DNA of 64,000 bases from Methylopila capsulata (GCF_016907975.1 NZ_JAFBCY010000003.1:806001-870000), one strand, 5' to 3'; counted from the stretch's first letter, positions 8,255 through 20,026 are shown. A program made the numbers and translations. The notes: a model not told the origin generated them from the sequence alone.

Positions 8255-8557
8255 TTACTTGGCGTCCTTGCACCACGACGACGACGCCTCGCGGCACCGG
8301 GCGGCGTAGCTCTGCGACAGCTTCTCGGCCGCGGCCCACTCGTCCTCGTCGACGGAGTTCGTGCTGTTGGCGTCCATCGCCTCGAACGTCGGCACCTGCT
8401 CGATCTTCAGGTTGGCCGAGTTCTTCCTCCACTCGACGCTGTCGATCTGACCGTTGCCGTCGGTGTCGATCGACTTGAAGCTCGGCCACTCGGCTGCGAT
8501 GGCGGGAGCCGCCGAAAGCAGAAGGACCGCAGCGAAAGCGACCAGTTTCTTGGTCAT
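8255..8557 (-). CDS. Exported EF-hand protein
   Basis: 100 residues. Start ATG at 8555-8557 begins a clear signal peptide (MTKKLVAFAAVLLLSAAPA, cleaved near residue 22). A canonical calcium-binding loop DTDGNGQIDSVE covers residues 31-42; a second, DANSTNSVDEDE at 62-73, is degenerate at the third position but keeps the acidic ends. Two Cys at the C-terminus (Cys89, Cys96) may form a disulfide. Likely a small periplasmic calcium-binding protein; it is not co-transcribed with the ChaA-type Ca2+/H+ antiporter gene next to it, being 275 bases downstream. That gap holds no gene I can support. Confidence 0.78.
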   Translation of the reverse strand: MTKKLVAFAAVLLLSAAPAIAAEWPSFKSIDTDGNGQIDSVEWRKNSANLKIEQVPTFEAMDANSTNSVDEDEWAAAEKLSQSYAARCREASSSWCKDAK

Positions 8558-8832
8558 TTGCGTATTCTCCCTAGTGTCGTTAGTGACCCCCGCAACTGTG
8601 GGCGCGGGCCCTGCCGCCTGTTTTCGGCCGCTTTCCAACGGGCAGATACTCGCCAAGCTTTATCAATGGCACTTCTTCCCGATTTTGGCCGGGACATAGT
8701 CGTAGGCGCTGCGATACGTCGCCTATACGCCAAGCGACCGCGCCGGGACGACGTCAACGCCACGTCAAGACATCGCCTTTGGCCTCGGCCTGCGACCTGG
8801 CCCGCGGCGACGTCGGGCGACCGCGCTCCCCC

Positions 8833-9975
8833 TTACGGCTGCACCACCAGGAAGCAGAACGTCGCGAACAGCACGAGGTGGATCAGACCGTAGAGGATGT
8901 TGGTCCGGCCCGTGCCGAAGGTGAGCAGCGCGACGGCGAAGGTGACGAGCAGGAGCACCGTGTCCTTGGAGTCGAGGCCGAGCTCCAGCGGGGCGCCGTA
9001 GAGCAGCGACAGCGCCGCGATCGCGGGGATGGTGAGGCCGATGGTGGCGCAGGCGGAGCCGAGCGCGAGGTTGACGCTCTTCTGCAGCTTGTCGGCGCGG
9101 GCGGCGCGCACCGCGGCGCTGAACTCCGGCAGCAGGATCAGGAAGGCGACGATGACGCCGGCGACCGCCGCCGGCGCGCCCGCCGCCCGCAGGCCGACGT
9201 CGACGGTGGCGGTGAAGGTCTTGGACAGCAGGATCACCACCAGCAGCGCGGCGACGAGGAAGCCGAAGGAGATCAGCGTGGCGCGGTTGCTCGGCTTGTG
9301 CGCCTTGTCCGCCACCTCGTCGTCCTTGATGACGACGGCGAAATACTCCCGGTTGCGCACCGTCTGGGTGTAGAGGAACGCGAGATAGATCGCGAAGGTC
9401 GCGACGCCCGCGAAGGCGAGCTGGCTGGAGGAATAGGCGCCGCCGGGCGCCGCCACCGTGTGGTTCGGCAGCACCAGCGACAGGGCGCAGAGCGGGATCA
9501 GGACCGCGAGATAGGCGTTCGCGCCAGTGACGCGGAAGCTCTGCTCCTTGTGGCGCAGTCCGCCCATCAGGATGCAGACGCCGACCAGCCCGTTGCCCAC
9601 GATCATCACCACGGCGAGGATGGTGTCGCGGGTCAGCGTCGGGTTCGGGTCGTCGCCGAGCAATGCGGAGGCGAGCAGCGCCACCTCCATCACCGTGACG
9701 GACATGGCGAGCACCAGCGTGCCGAAGGGTTCGCCGGTGCGGTGGGCGATCAGCTCCGCGTGGTAGACCGCCGCGAACACCGCGCCGAACAGCACGGGGA
9801 TAAGCGCGACCGCAACCACGAGGCTGAGCGTCGAGCCGTCGTAGCCGCCGTCAAGGCCGAGAACCTTGAGCGCAGCGACGAAGGCGAGCCCGACGAGCGG
9901 CGGCGCCCACGCGGAGACGGGCGTCCTCGGCTCGACGTGGGACTGACGTTCGGCGGCGGCGGCGACGGATGTCAT
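8833..9975 (-). CDS. chaA: ChaA-family calcium:proton antiporter
   Basis: 380 residues with about 11 membrane helices in two CaCA repeats. The repeat signatures are VMEVALLASALLGDDPNPTL (first half) and LLPEFSAAVRAARADKLQKS followed by GSACATIGLTIPA (second half); the acidic residues in these repeats are the ion-binding positions. Start ATG at 9973-9975 is preferred over one 51 bases upstream, whose extra residues are basic and unlike the family. Exchanges cytosolic Ca2+ (or Na+/K+ in E. coli ChaA) for H+. It is divergent from metW. Confidence 0.88.
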   Translation of the reverse strand: MTSVAAAAERQSHVEPRTPVSAWAPPLVGLAFVAALKVLGLDGGYDGSTLSLVVAVALIPVLFGAVFAAVYHAELIAHRTGEPFGTLVLAMSVTVMEVALLASALLGDDPNPTLTRDTILAVVMIVGNGLVGVCILMGGLRHKEQSFRVTGANAYLAVLIPLCALSLVLPNHTVAAPGGAYSSSQLAFAGVATFAIYLAFLYTQTVRNREYFAVVIKDDEVADKAHKPSNRATLISFGFLVAALLVVILLSKTFTATVDVGLRAAGAPAAVAGVIVAFLILLPEFSAAVRAARADKLQKSVNLALGSACATIGLTIPAIAALSLLYGAPLELGLDSKDTVLLLVTFAVALLTFGTGRTNILYGLIHLVLFATFCFLVVQP

Positions 9976-10143
9976 GACGTGCGGTGGTCTCCGGCAGGCG
10001 CGCTCGCCGAGGGACGACGAACGCATCGGCGCGCTTTGCGGCGTGAGCAGGATGGATTATCCGATCCCGGGTGTAGGACAGTGACGCCCGGTGTCCACCC
10101 TTCCCTCCGCTTCCGGCCCTACCCTGCGTCGAACAAGAGCGTG

Positions 10144-10809
10144 ATGACCACCCCACCAACCGAGCCGCTGACCGATCCCCTCGTGGCCCCCGAGACGCTC
10201 GCCGCCGCCCCGCGGCCCGACCATCTGCTGGTGACGGAGATGGTGCAGCCGGGCTCGCGCGTGCTCGACGTCGGCTGCGGCGACGGCGCGCTGCTCAATC
10301 TGCTGATCGCGCGTCGCGGCGTGGACGGGCGCGGGATCGAGCTGTCCCAGTCGGGCGTGAACGCCTGCGTGGCGCACGGCCTGTCGGTGATCCAGGGGGA
10401 CGCCGACGCCGACCTCGGGGCCTATCCCGACGACGCCTTCGACTACGTGATCCTGTCGCAGACGCTGCAGGCGACGCGCCGCCCGAAAGAGGTGATCGAG
10501 GACCTCCTGCGCATCGGCCGTCGGGCGGTGGTGTCGTTCCCGAACTTCGGCCACTGGCGCACCCGCATGCAGTTCCTCACCGAAGGCCGCATGCCGGTGA
10601 ACGCCAATCTGCCGGAGGCCTGGTACGAGACGCCGAACATCCACCTCTGCACCATCCGCGACTTCGTGGACCTGGTGGAGATGCTGGGCGCCCACATGGA
10701 GCGCGCGGTCGCGCTCGACGCCACGGGACGCCCCGTGCGGGTGAACGCGCCGTGGTGGTTCTGGAACCTGTTCGGCGCGCAAGGGGTGTTCCTGCTCAGC
10801 CGGGACTGA
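10144..10809 (+). CDS. metW: Methionine biosynthesis protein MetW
   Basis: 221 residues, class I methyltransferase fold. MetW motifs: VLDVGCGDGALLNLL (SAM motif I, residues ~40-54), GRGIELSQSGVNACVAHGLSVIQGDAD, DYVILSQTLQATRRP and VSFPNFGHWRTRMQ. In most Proteobacteria metW follows metX, homoserine O-acetyl/succinyltransferase, and the two act together in methionine synthesis. Here metX is not next to it: the upstream neighbour is chaA on the other strand. Start ATG 10144 overlaps an upstream GTG (10141) that would also fit. No SAM riboswitch was recognised in the 168-base gap. Confidence 0.93.
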   Translation: MTTPPTEPLTDPLVAPETLAAAPRPDHLLVTEMVQPGSRVLDVGCGDGALLNLLIARRGVDGRGIELSQSGVNACVAHGLSVIQGDADADLGAYPDDAFDYVILSQTLQATRRPKEVIEDLLRIGRRAVVSFPNFGHWRTRMQFLTEGRMPVNANLPEAWYETPNIHLCTIRDFVDLVEMLGAHMERAVALDATGRPVRVNAPWWFWNLFGAQGVFLLSRD

Positions 10810-10850
10810 GCGGGCGGGTGATTCAGCCGCCTTCGCCCCCGCTCGGTGGT

Positions 10851-11004
10851 CCCCCTCCCCCTTGCGGGGAGGGGTCAGGGGTGGGGGTGGCGCAGAAAAA
10901 AGCTCGTCGGGAGAGCCGCGCGGGCTCGCCGGGCGTACGTCGGCGTCAGAGGCTTATCCGGGGCCACCCCCACCCCCCGGCCCCTCCCCGCAAGGGGGAG
11001 GGGA
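10851..11004. repeat. Inverted GC-rich intergenic repeat, type C
   Basis: Two ~40-base arms in opposite orientation (10851-10890 and 10964-11004), each reading as CCCCTCCC-CTTGCGGGGAGGGG followed by GGGGTGGGGGTGG or its complement, separated by 73 bases. It lies between the convergent metW and methyltransferase genes. Similar cassettes are common intergenic palindromes in Hyphomicrobiales; it may form a long hairpin and could terminate both genes. Confidence 0.75.
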
Positions 11005-11022
11005 GAAGATGCGCGGCGGCCT

Positions 11023-11763
11023 CTACGGCGCAGGCGCCGGCACGCCCACGGGCGCCGGCGACAGCGCGGGCGCCATCTTGACCCGACGCGTCGAGCGCGC
11101 GGGAAGCGGGCGCATCACCTGCTTGGTCGCCTCCACCAGATGCACGCCCGCGAACGGCGCCCACAGCCGCGCGCCGAAGCGTTCGAAAGCGAAGGCGCTG
11201 CGCAGCATCAGGCCGCGCTCGACCGGCGGCATGAACAACGCCTCGTCCCAGCCTTCGGGGGTGAACAGCGCCTCGCGCAGCAGGTCGGTCAGCTGGCTGC
11301 GGCTGAAGGGCCGGCCGTGGCCGAAGGGGGTGGCGTCACTCTGCGCCCAGGCGCCGCGGCGGTTGGGCGCGACCACGATCAGCCGGCCGCCGGGCGCCAG
11401 GCAGCGCCAGGCCTCGCGCAGCACGTCCGCCGCGCTGTCACTGGTCTCGAGCACGTGGATCGCGAGCACCCGGTCGACGGCCGCGTCGGGCAGCGGCCAC
11501 ATGTCGGCCTCCACCAGGGCCGCGGCGTGGGGCGGCTCCGGCGGCCAGGCGATGACGCCCTGCTGCGCGGGGCAGAGCGCCAGCAGCCGCTCCGCCTCCC
11601 CCCGGAACACGCCGAGATAGGGGCTCGCGAAGCCGACCCCGAGCACGCGCAGGCCGGAGGTGGCGGGCCAGCGCGCGCGCAGCTTGCCGCGCAGGATGCG
11701 CCGGGCGATCTCGCCGAGCGGCCGGGCGTAGAAGTCGCGGAGATCGACGACGTCGAGCGGCAT
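11023..11763 (-). CDS. Class I SAM-dependent methyltransferase
   Basis: 246 residues. The SAM-binding core is LRVLGVGFASPYLG (motif I, residues ~38-51), ALVEADMWPLPDAAVDRVLAIHVLE and LREAWRCLAPGGRLIVVAPNRRG. The C-terminus is Pro/Ala rich. In related genomes a gene of this kind lies with metX, metW and the glyoxalase II gene gloB; here only metW is close, across an inverted repeat. Substrate unknown. Ends seven bases before the hybrid kinase stop, and it is downstream of that kinase on the same strand, so co-transcription is possible. Confidence 0.82.
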   Translation of the reverse strand: MPLDVVDLRDFYARPLGEIARRILRGKLRARWPATSGLRVLGVGFASPYLGVFRGEAERLLALCPAQQGVIAWPPEPPHAAALVEADMWPLPDAAVDRVLAIHVLETSDSAADVLREAWRCLAPGGRLIVVAPNRRGAWAQSDATPFGHGRPFSRSQLTDLLREALFTPEGWDEALFMPPVERGLMLRSAFAFERFGARLWAPFAGVHLVEATKQVMRPLPARSTRRVKMAPALSPAPVGVPAPAP

Positions 11764-11770
11764 CCGCGCG

Positions 11771-14272
<2,502 letters not shown>

Positions 14273-14413
14273 CGAACGGCATCCGCGCTGTGCGACGCTG
14301 ACTGGAGGGTCCACCGAAATCCCCGAGCGGACCGGCCCCGCCAAAACGCTAGCACGAAAGCCGGGCGGCGTGTCGACACCCCCGTGACGCGTCGGCGAAC
14401 GGACGGCTATCGG

Positions 14414-16789
14414 TCAGGCGAAGGGCGCGTCGGCGCCGTCCTCCGGCGGCCCGTCCTGGGCGCGGGGCTGCTCCGGGCGGCGCTCCGCGACGCGGCGCGG
14501 GGGCGTCCGCCGCTGCGCGATCTCGCCCGCGAGCCGGAGCGGAGGGGCCTCGCCGTCCTTGTCCTCGCCCATGTAGAGCGTCATGTGCGGGAACGGCATC
14601 TCGATGCCGCGCGCGTCGAAGATCTCCTTCAGGATCTCGTTGTAGGCGCGGCCCGCGGCCCACTGCTTGCCGGGCTGGGTCTTGATGCGGGCCCGCACGG
14701 TGATCGCGCTGTCGCCGAACACGGTGAGTCCGTGCATCTCGAACGGCCCGATGATGGCCGGGCCGTGCTCGGTCTCCTTCAGCCGGTCGAAGGCCTCCTG
14801 CATCGCCTCCTTCACCTCGGGGATGCTCTCGCGGTAGGCCACCCCGATCTGGGCCATGTGGTAGCTGAAGATCTTCGTCGCGTTCGAGACGCTGTCGACC
14901 GACGAGAACGGGATCAGGTGGTAGACGCCGTCGATGGAGCGGACGCCGACCGAGCGGATCGTCAGGTGCTCGACCGTTCCGGTTATGCCCGCGATCTTGA
15001 CGTTGTCGCCGGTGTTCATGGCGTTCTCGAACTGGATGAACGCGCCGGTGATGATGTCCTGCACCAGCTTCTGGGCGCCGAAGCCGATGGCCAGGCCGAG
15101 CACGCCGGCGCCGGCCAGCAGCGGCGCGATGTTCACGCCGATCTCCGACAGCGCCAGCATGGCGACCAGCACCACCAGCACGATGGTGAAGGCGTTGCGG
15201 AACAGCGCGAGCAGCGTCTTCTCGCGCGCGGTCGGGACGGCGCCGTAGTTCGGGTTCAGCCGGTACTCGACCCAGGACGACATCGCGAGATAGGCGGCGA
15301 GGCCGACCAGCAGGATCAGGCCGGCGGAGATGACGGAGGCCGCGACCCGCGCGCCGGCCTGGCTGGAGATCCAGCCGGCGAAGTCGAGCAGCGCCCAGCT
15401 CTGCGCGATCGCGAGCAGCACGGCCAGCAGCACCACGACGCGCACGACTTTCAGGATCGCCGGCACGAAGGCGTTGAGCCGCGTCTCGAGCAGCGGCAGC
15501 CGGTTCCGCACGTCCTCCGGCAGGCGCATGCCGCCGGAGATCACCCGCGAGATGAAGGCCGATACGAGCGCGCCGATCGCGACCGCGGCCAGCGTCTGCA
15601 GCGTCGCCGTCGCCATGAAGGGCAGCGCCTCCTGCGGGTTCACCAGCCAGACCACGAACAGCGCCAGCAGCCAGCCGATCGCCGCGACGTGCCAGTAGCG
15701 CGCGAGAAAGCCGTAGAGCGCCGAAAGCGCGTCGCTCGACGTCGCCTCGGCGCCGCCCGCGAGCGCGAGCCGCACCCGCTCCCGGTTCTGCAGCACGATC
15801 GCGAGCGACATCATCAGCGCGGTGAAGGCGACGACGACGCGCACCGCCTGCGCCGCTCCGGGCGAGACCGCGGCGGTGAGGATGGGCGCCACGAACAGGA
15901 ACGCGTAGCCCAGCAGGCTGACGAGGCGGCTGCCCCAGAAGTACCAGTAGGCGGCCGCCTCGTCCGACAGCGGCAGCGCGCGCAACGACCCGTAGTTCGG
16001 CGACAGGGCGGCGCGCATCAGGACCTTGGCGAGTTCGATGAACAGGAAGGCGTTGAGGTAGAGCGCCTCCTGGATGTGCATCACGCCGGTGACGCCGAAC
16101 TGGATGGCGAAGACGTAGCCGCCGGCCCAGGCGACCGCGACCATCAGCGCGTCGACCACCAGGCTGGCGAGGACAAGCGGAACGTGGACGGCGAGCCGCC
16201 CGCTGGCGGCTTTGCGTCCGATCCAGCGGTAGAACGGAATGCCGGCCGCGCGGATCGCGAGGAAGCCGCCGAAGGTGACGCCGATGGTGGCGGCGACCGC
16301 GATCAGGCGGCCCCAGTTGGCCTCGATCCCGGCGCCGCCGGCGGTCACGATCGACGACAGGTCGCCGACGAGGCGCGCGCTGGCGGCGACGAGGTTCGCG
16401 CCCTGCTCCGCGACGCTGCGGGTGTACTCCGCGACGCGCCGCGCGAAGGTGGGCTCCGGCGTGCCCTCGGCGGATTTCGCGGCGTCGACGGCCGCGGCCT
16501 CGGTCGCCGGCGCGCTGGGCGTGTCGCCGCCGGAGGCCTTGGTCTCGGCGGTCGGCCCCGCCGGCTGCCGCGGCGTCGCCGCGGCCTTCAGCCGGCCGAT
16601 CAGCTCTCTGCGGGCCGTGTCGTCTTCGAGAACGCGGATGAGGGCGTCGACGTCGGGCGCAGCAGGCGCCTTCGCCTCGGACGCCTCGGACGCCGCGGCG
16701 TCCGGCGTCTGGGCGAAGACCGGCGACGGCGCAAGCGCGAACGCCGACGCGAGCACGGCGATGGCGAGGACGAGACGGCGGAGGATCAT
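14414..16789 (-). CDS. Large MscS-family mechanosensitive channel
   Basis: 791 residues. Residues 1-26 form a signal peptide (ends SPVFAQ); a ~150-residue Ala-rich periplasmic region follows, then about ten membrane helices. The MscS core sits at the C-terminal third: the pore helix and loop GAGVLGLAIGFGAQKLVQD, then ITGAFIQFENAMNTGDNVKI and the beta domain GTVEHLTIRSVGVRSIDG. Architecture resembles YbdG/YnaI-like large MscS proteins of Alphaproteobacteria. It should release solutes on hypo-osmotic shock. Start ATG 16787-16789. The 124 bases downstream hold a repeat. Confidence 0.88.
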   Translation of the reverse strand: MILRRLVLAIAVLASAFALAPSPVFAQTPDAAASEASEAKAPAAPDVDALIRVLEDDTARRELIGRLKAAATPRQPAGPTAETKASGGDTPSAPATEAAAVDAAKSAEGTPEPTFARRVAEYTRSVAEQGANLVAASARLVGDLSSIVTAGGAGIEANWGRLIAVAATIGVTFGGFLAIRAAGIPFYRWIGRKAASGRLAVHVPLVLASLVVDALMVAVAWAGGYVFAIQFGVTGVMHIQEALYLNAFLFIELAKVLMRAALSPNYGSLRALPLSDEAAAYWYFWGSRLVSLLGYAFLFVAPILTAAVSPGAAQAVRVVVAFTALMMSLAIVLQNRERVRLALAGGAEATSSDALSALYGFLARYWHVAAIGWLLALFVVWLVNPQEALPFMATATLQTLAAVAIGALVSAFISRVISGGMRLPEDVRNRLPLLETRLNAFVPAILKVVRVVVLLAVLLAIAQSWALLDFAGWISSQAGARVAASVISAGLILLVGLAAYLAMSSWVEYRLNPNYGAVPTAREKTLLALFRNAFTIVLVVLVAMLALSEIGVNIAPLLAGAGVLGLAIGFGAQKLVQDIITGAFIQFENAMNTGDNVKIAGITGTVEHLTIRSVGVRSIDGVYHLIPFSSVDSVSNATKIFSYHMAQIGVAYRESIPEVKEAMQEAFDRLKETEHGPAIIGPFEMHGLTVFGDSAITVRARIKTQPGKQWAAGRAYNEILKEIFDARGIEMPFPHMTLYMGEDKDGEAPPLRLAGEIAQRRTPPRRVAERRPEQPRAQDGPPEDGADAPFA

Positions 16790-16912
16790 GAAGGGGGCTT
16801 CGCTCAGCGCACGGTCGACGGGACAGGCGGATGTAGGCCGCGACGCCCCGCCGCACAGTCGCCGATGGTCGGTCGAGCCTGATGGGAGATTGGATCCGGC
16901 GTGAAGCGCGCC

Positions 16913-17008
16913 GCGTCATGCCCCGATTTATCCGGGGCATCCAGGCATTCAGGGCAAGGCGCTCGACGGGCGCCTCTGGATTCCCCGGATAAGCCGGGGA
17001 ATGACGCG
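16913..17008. repeat. Palindromic intergenic repeat, type A
   Basis: A ~96-base element bounded by GCGTCAT and ATGACGC. Left hairpin ATGCCCCG-ATTTAT-CCGGGGCAT and right hairpin ATTCCCCGGATAAGCCGGGGAAT flank a variable middle. The same plan recurs at 18631-18719, 45798-45891 and as a short form at 48812-48844. Non-coding, between divergent-end neighbours; possibly a transcript-end or mobile palindromic element. Confidence 0.8.
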
Positions 17009-17045
17009 TGTCGCGGCCTTCGCCTCTGCCTTTCCCGATGGGCCC

Positions 17046-17264
17046 TCAGTCCTTTTCCAGCTCCGAATGCGACTTGAGGGCCTTCCCGCCGTCCTCCTGC
17101 TCCACGAGGTAGGCCGGATTGTCGGCGGTGGCGCGGCGAACGATCTTCGCGCCCTTGATCGTGCGCTGGACCCGCTTCTGGAAGACGTCCGCCACCTTCC
17201 CGCTCGCCCGCCCCTGCCCCCAGCTCCACGACACCTTCGCGCCCACGCCGTAAGCCTTCGTCAT
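17046..17264 (-). CDS. DUF2945 (HVA1-type TUDOR-like) small protein
   Basis: 72 residues, cytosolic, basic. The domain spans the whole protein: GAKVSWSWGQGRASGKV, then VQRTIKGAKIVRRAT and PAYLVEQEDGGKALKSHSEL, the pattern of the hypervirulence-associated TUDOR-like family. Bacterial members have no established function. Starts 153 bases from the divergent argE. Confidence in family is good, in function none. Confidence 0.82.
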   Translation of the reverse strand: MTKAYGVGAKVSWSWGQGRASGKVADVFQKRVQRTIKGAKIVRRATADNPAYLVEQEDGGKALKSHSELEKD

Positions 17265-17417
17265 CCCTCACCTCGTCCTGCCTCGATGTCGCCAGCGGGG
17301 AAACGCCGGCTCGGGACGGCCCGTTCCGGGGCGGACCTTCCGATCGACGGGGCCTTCTGATCGTCGTGCAAAGGCCGTAAGGTCCGACCGCCTCTCCCTG
17401 ACCCCCGACGGAGACCC

Positions 17418-18575
17418 ATGGCCTCGGACGCAACCCGCGACCTGCTCGCCCGGCTTGTCGCCTTCGACACCACGAGCCGCAATTCGAACCTCGCGCTGAT
17501 CGAGCACGTGGAGGCCTATCTCGACGGCCTCGGGATCACTCATGAGCGCGTGACGGACCCGCACGGCGGCAAGGCCAACCTGTTCGCGACCATCGGGCCC
17601 GCCGACCGCCCCGGAATCGTGCTGTCGGGGCACACCGACGTGGTGCCGGTGGACGGCCAGGTCTGGGCGTCCGATCCCTTCGCGCTGGCCCGCCGCGACG
17701 GCAAGCTCTACGGCCGCGGCGCCTGCGACATGAAGGGCTTCCTCGCGGTCTGTCTCGCGCTCGCGCCGGAGATGAAGGCGATCGCGCTGAAGACGCCGAT
17801 CCATTTCGCCTTCTCCTACGACGAGGAGGTCGGCTGCCTCGGCGTGCGCGGCCTGCTGGACGTGCTGGCGGCCCGCCCGGTGAAGCCGCTCGGCTGCATC
17901 GTCGGCGAGCCGACCGACATGCAGGTCGTCATCGGCCACAAGGCCAAGCGCTCGCTGATCGCGACGGCGAAGGGCACGGGCGGCCACTCCTCCCGCGCGC
18001 CGGAGTTCGTCAACGCGGTGGAGCACCTCGCGGAGCTGGTGACGGCGACGACCGCGATCGGCAAGCGCCTCGCCGCGTCAGGCGCGCGGGACGAGCTCTA
18101 CGACGTGCCGCACACCACCGCCCATGTCGGCGTCTTCAACGGCGGCACGGCGCTCAACATCGTGCCGGACGAGGCGACGACGGAGTTCGAGTTCCGGGTG
18201 CTGCCGACCGAAGACCCCGACGCGCTGGTGGCCGAGATCCGCGGCGTCGCGGAGGAGATCGAGGCCGAGATGAAGGCCCGCGACCCCCGCGCCTCGCTGG
18301 ACCTGCGGATCAAGTCGGAGTTTCCCGGCCTGTCGACCGCGCCGGAGGCCGAGATCGTCACGCTGGCGAAGCGCCTCGCCGGCCGCAACGACCACGCCAA
18401 GGTCGCCTATGGCACGGAGGCGGGGCTGTTCGTGGAAATGGCCGGCATCCCGACCGTCATCTGCGGCCCCGGCTCGATCGGCGAGGCGCACAAGGCCGAC
18501 GAGTTCGTGACCGAGGCGCAGCTTGGCGCCTGCGAGGACTTCGTCCGCAAGCTGATCGCGCACTGCGCGGCGTGA
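17418..18575 (+). CDS. argE: Acetylornithine deacetylase
   Basis: 385-residue M20 metallohydrolase that removes the acetyl group from N-acetylornithine in arginine synthesis. Metal and catalytic signatures: LSGHTDVVPVDG (His ligand and catalytic Asp), YGRGACDMKGFLA (bridging Asp), YDEEVGCLGVRG (general-base Glu and Glu ligand), VGEPTDM and AHKADEFV (last His). Dimerisation domain with TGGHSSRAPE at residues ~190-200. Start ATG 17418. Length matches ArgE. Many organisms of this order use ArgJ instead, so redundancy or another N-acyl amino acid substrate is possible. Confidence 0.9.
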   Translation: MASDATRDLLARLVAFDTTSRNSNLALIEHVEAYLDGLGITHERVTDPHGGKANLFATIGPADRPGIVLSGHTDVVPVDGQVWASDPFALARRDGKLYGRGACDMKGFLAVCLALAPEMKAIALKTPIHFAFSYDEEVGCLGVRGLLDVLAARPVKPLGCIVGEPTDMQVVIGHKAKRSLIATAKGTGGHSSRAPEFVNAVEHLAELVTATTAIGKRLAASGARDELYDVPHTTAHVGVFNGGTALNIVPDEATTEFEFRVLPTEDPDALVAEIRGVAEEIEAEMKARDPRASLDLRIKSEFPGLSTAPEAEIVTLAKRLAGRNDHAKVAYGTEAGLFVEMAGIPTVICGPGSIGEAHKADEFVTEAQLGACEDFVRKLIAHCAA

Positions 18576-18630
18576 GACGACCGCGGCTTCGCTGGGGGGC
18601 GCAGAACGAATGCCGCGGAGACACGCGCTC

Positions 18631-18719
18631 CGTCGTCCTCCGGCTCGACCGGAGGACCCACCGCCGACGTCGCGCTCGACCTCGGACATGGATGGTCCGG
18701 TCAAGCCGGACCATGACGG
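18631..18719. repeat. Palindromic intergenic repeat, type A (diverged copy)
   Basis: Element bounded by CGTCGTCC and CATGACGG. Left hairpin GTCCTCCGGCTCGACCGGAGGAC and right hairpin TGGTCCGGTCAAGCCGGACCA flank a variable middle, the same layout as the copies at 16913 and 45798. It fills the gap between the convergent argE and mesaconyl-CoA hydratase genes. Confidence 0.75.
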
Positions 18720-18752
18720 CCGCGGGGGAATGTCCCTCAGTTCTGAGGAGAC

Positions 18753-19796
18753 TCAGCGCGGCAGCAGCACCCAAAGGTCGAGGTCGAGCACCACCGAAGG
18801 GTGGTCCTTGCCGTCCTCGGTCTTCAGCGGGAAGGCGCCCGGCGCGTCGTTCTTGAGGCCGACGAGGCGGACGCGCAGGGCGCCGACGTCGTCGCGGCCG
18901 GGCAGCGTCTGCTTGTCGAGGATTTCCGACCAGGCGTAGAGCGTGTCGCCCGCGAAGATCGGCGCGACATGCCGGCCGCCGTTGATGGCGGCGACGTGGA
19001 AGGCGTTCTCCAGCCCGTTGTACATCAGCCCGCGGGCGAGGCTGATGACGTGGCCGCCATAGACCAGCCGCCGGCCGATCTTGCTCGACTTCTGCGCGTG
19101 GTTGTCGAAGTGCACCCGGGCGGTGTTCTGCCAGAGGCGGGTGGCGAGCTGGTGCTCGGCCTCCTCCACCGTCATGCCGTCGACGTGGTCGATCCGCTCG
19201 CCGACCGCATAGTCGTCGAAGCGGCGGGGGCTGCCCGAGAGCGCGTCGTCCCAGGCCGAGAGATCGATGCGCGGGCAGGCGCCGCCGATCTCGGCGGGGT
19301 CCACCACCGCGGGAAGGTCGGGCACGACGGTGTCCTGGATCGGGCGGCCGCCCTGGACCCGCACCAGCACCCAGCGCACGTACTCCAGCACCAGCTCGCC
19401 GTCGGCCCGGGTCCCCCGCGTGCGCACCCACACCACGCCGGCGTCGCCCTTCGAGGTCGGGCGCACGCCGATGACCTCCGAGGTCGAGGACAGCGTGTCG
19501 CCGGGATAGACCGGCGTCAGGAAGCGACCGGCGGCGTAGCCGAGGTTGGCGAAGGCGTTGAGCGAGACGTCCGGCACGGTCTTGCCGAACACCACATGGA
19601 AGGTGACGAGATCGTCCACGGGGGAGCGTGGGTAGCCCAGCCCTTGGGCGAAGGCGTCGGACGACTGGACGACGTAGCGGTTGCCGTAGAGCGCCTGGTT
19701 GAGCGCGAGGTCGCCGAGCGTGACGGTGCGGGGAGTGGCGTGGCGGATGACGTCGCCGACGATGAAGTCTTCGAAGAACCGTCCCGCTCCGGCCAT
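18753..19796 (-). CDS. meaC: Mesaconyl-CoA hydratase (tandem MaoC), ethylmalonyl-CoA pathway
   Basis: 347 residues from ATG 19794-19796. Two MaoC/hotdog domains. N-terminal signatures fit mesaconyl-CoA hydratase of Methylobacterium (MeaC) and Rhodobacter (Mch): RFFEDFIVGDVIRHATPRTV, LNQALYGNRYVVQSSDAFA, SPVDDLVTFHVVFGKTVPD, LGYAAGRFLTPVYPGDTL. The second domain has QNTARVHFDNHAQKSS and VYGGHVISLARGLMYNG. It hydrates mesaconyl-CoA to beta-methylmalyl-CoA, a step in glyoxylate regeneration for C1/C2 growth and acetyl-CoA assimilation. No other pathway gene is in the window, so assignment rests on sequence. Confidence 0.88.
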   Translation of the reverse strand: MAGAGRFFEDFIVGDVIRHATPRTVTLGDLALNQALYGNRYVVQSSDAFAQGLGYPRSPVDDLVTFHVVFGKTVPDVSLNAFANLGYAAGRFLTPVYPGDTLSSTSEVIGVRPTSKGDAGVVWVRTRGTRADGELVLEYVRWVLVRVQGGRPIQDTVVPDLPAVVDPAEIGGACPRIDLSAWDDALSGSPRRFDDYAVGERIDHVDGMTVEEAEHQLATRLWQNTARVHFDNHAQKSSKIGRRLVYGGHVISLARGLMYNGLENAFHVAAINGGRHVAPIFAGDTLYAWSEILDKQTLPGRDDVGALRVRLVGLKNDAPGAFPLKTEDGKDHPSVVLDLDLWVLLPR

Positions 19797-20026
19797 GCCG
19801 CGTCGCTCCGTCTTGGTTTTATCGCAGCGCACATCTGCCACGTTGCGGCGCGGCGGGCGACATCGACGTTCGTCTTCTGCGTGCGTTTCCGGAGAGTGAA
19901 CGCGATTGCGCGATTCCAACCATGCCGCTTCACCCCGCCTTCAAGCCCGGCGTGCCACCTTCCGGCCATGGCCACTGGACGTCGGCGACGACGTCTTCCG
20001 GTCGATGGATTTCCCAGGAGGGGCTG

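Noticed and set aside
14349-16940. 863-codon minus-strand frame over the MscS gene
   Set aside because: Wrong frame of the same strand, Arg-rich with no domain; the 791-residue frame encodes the channel.
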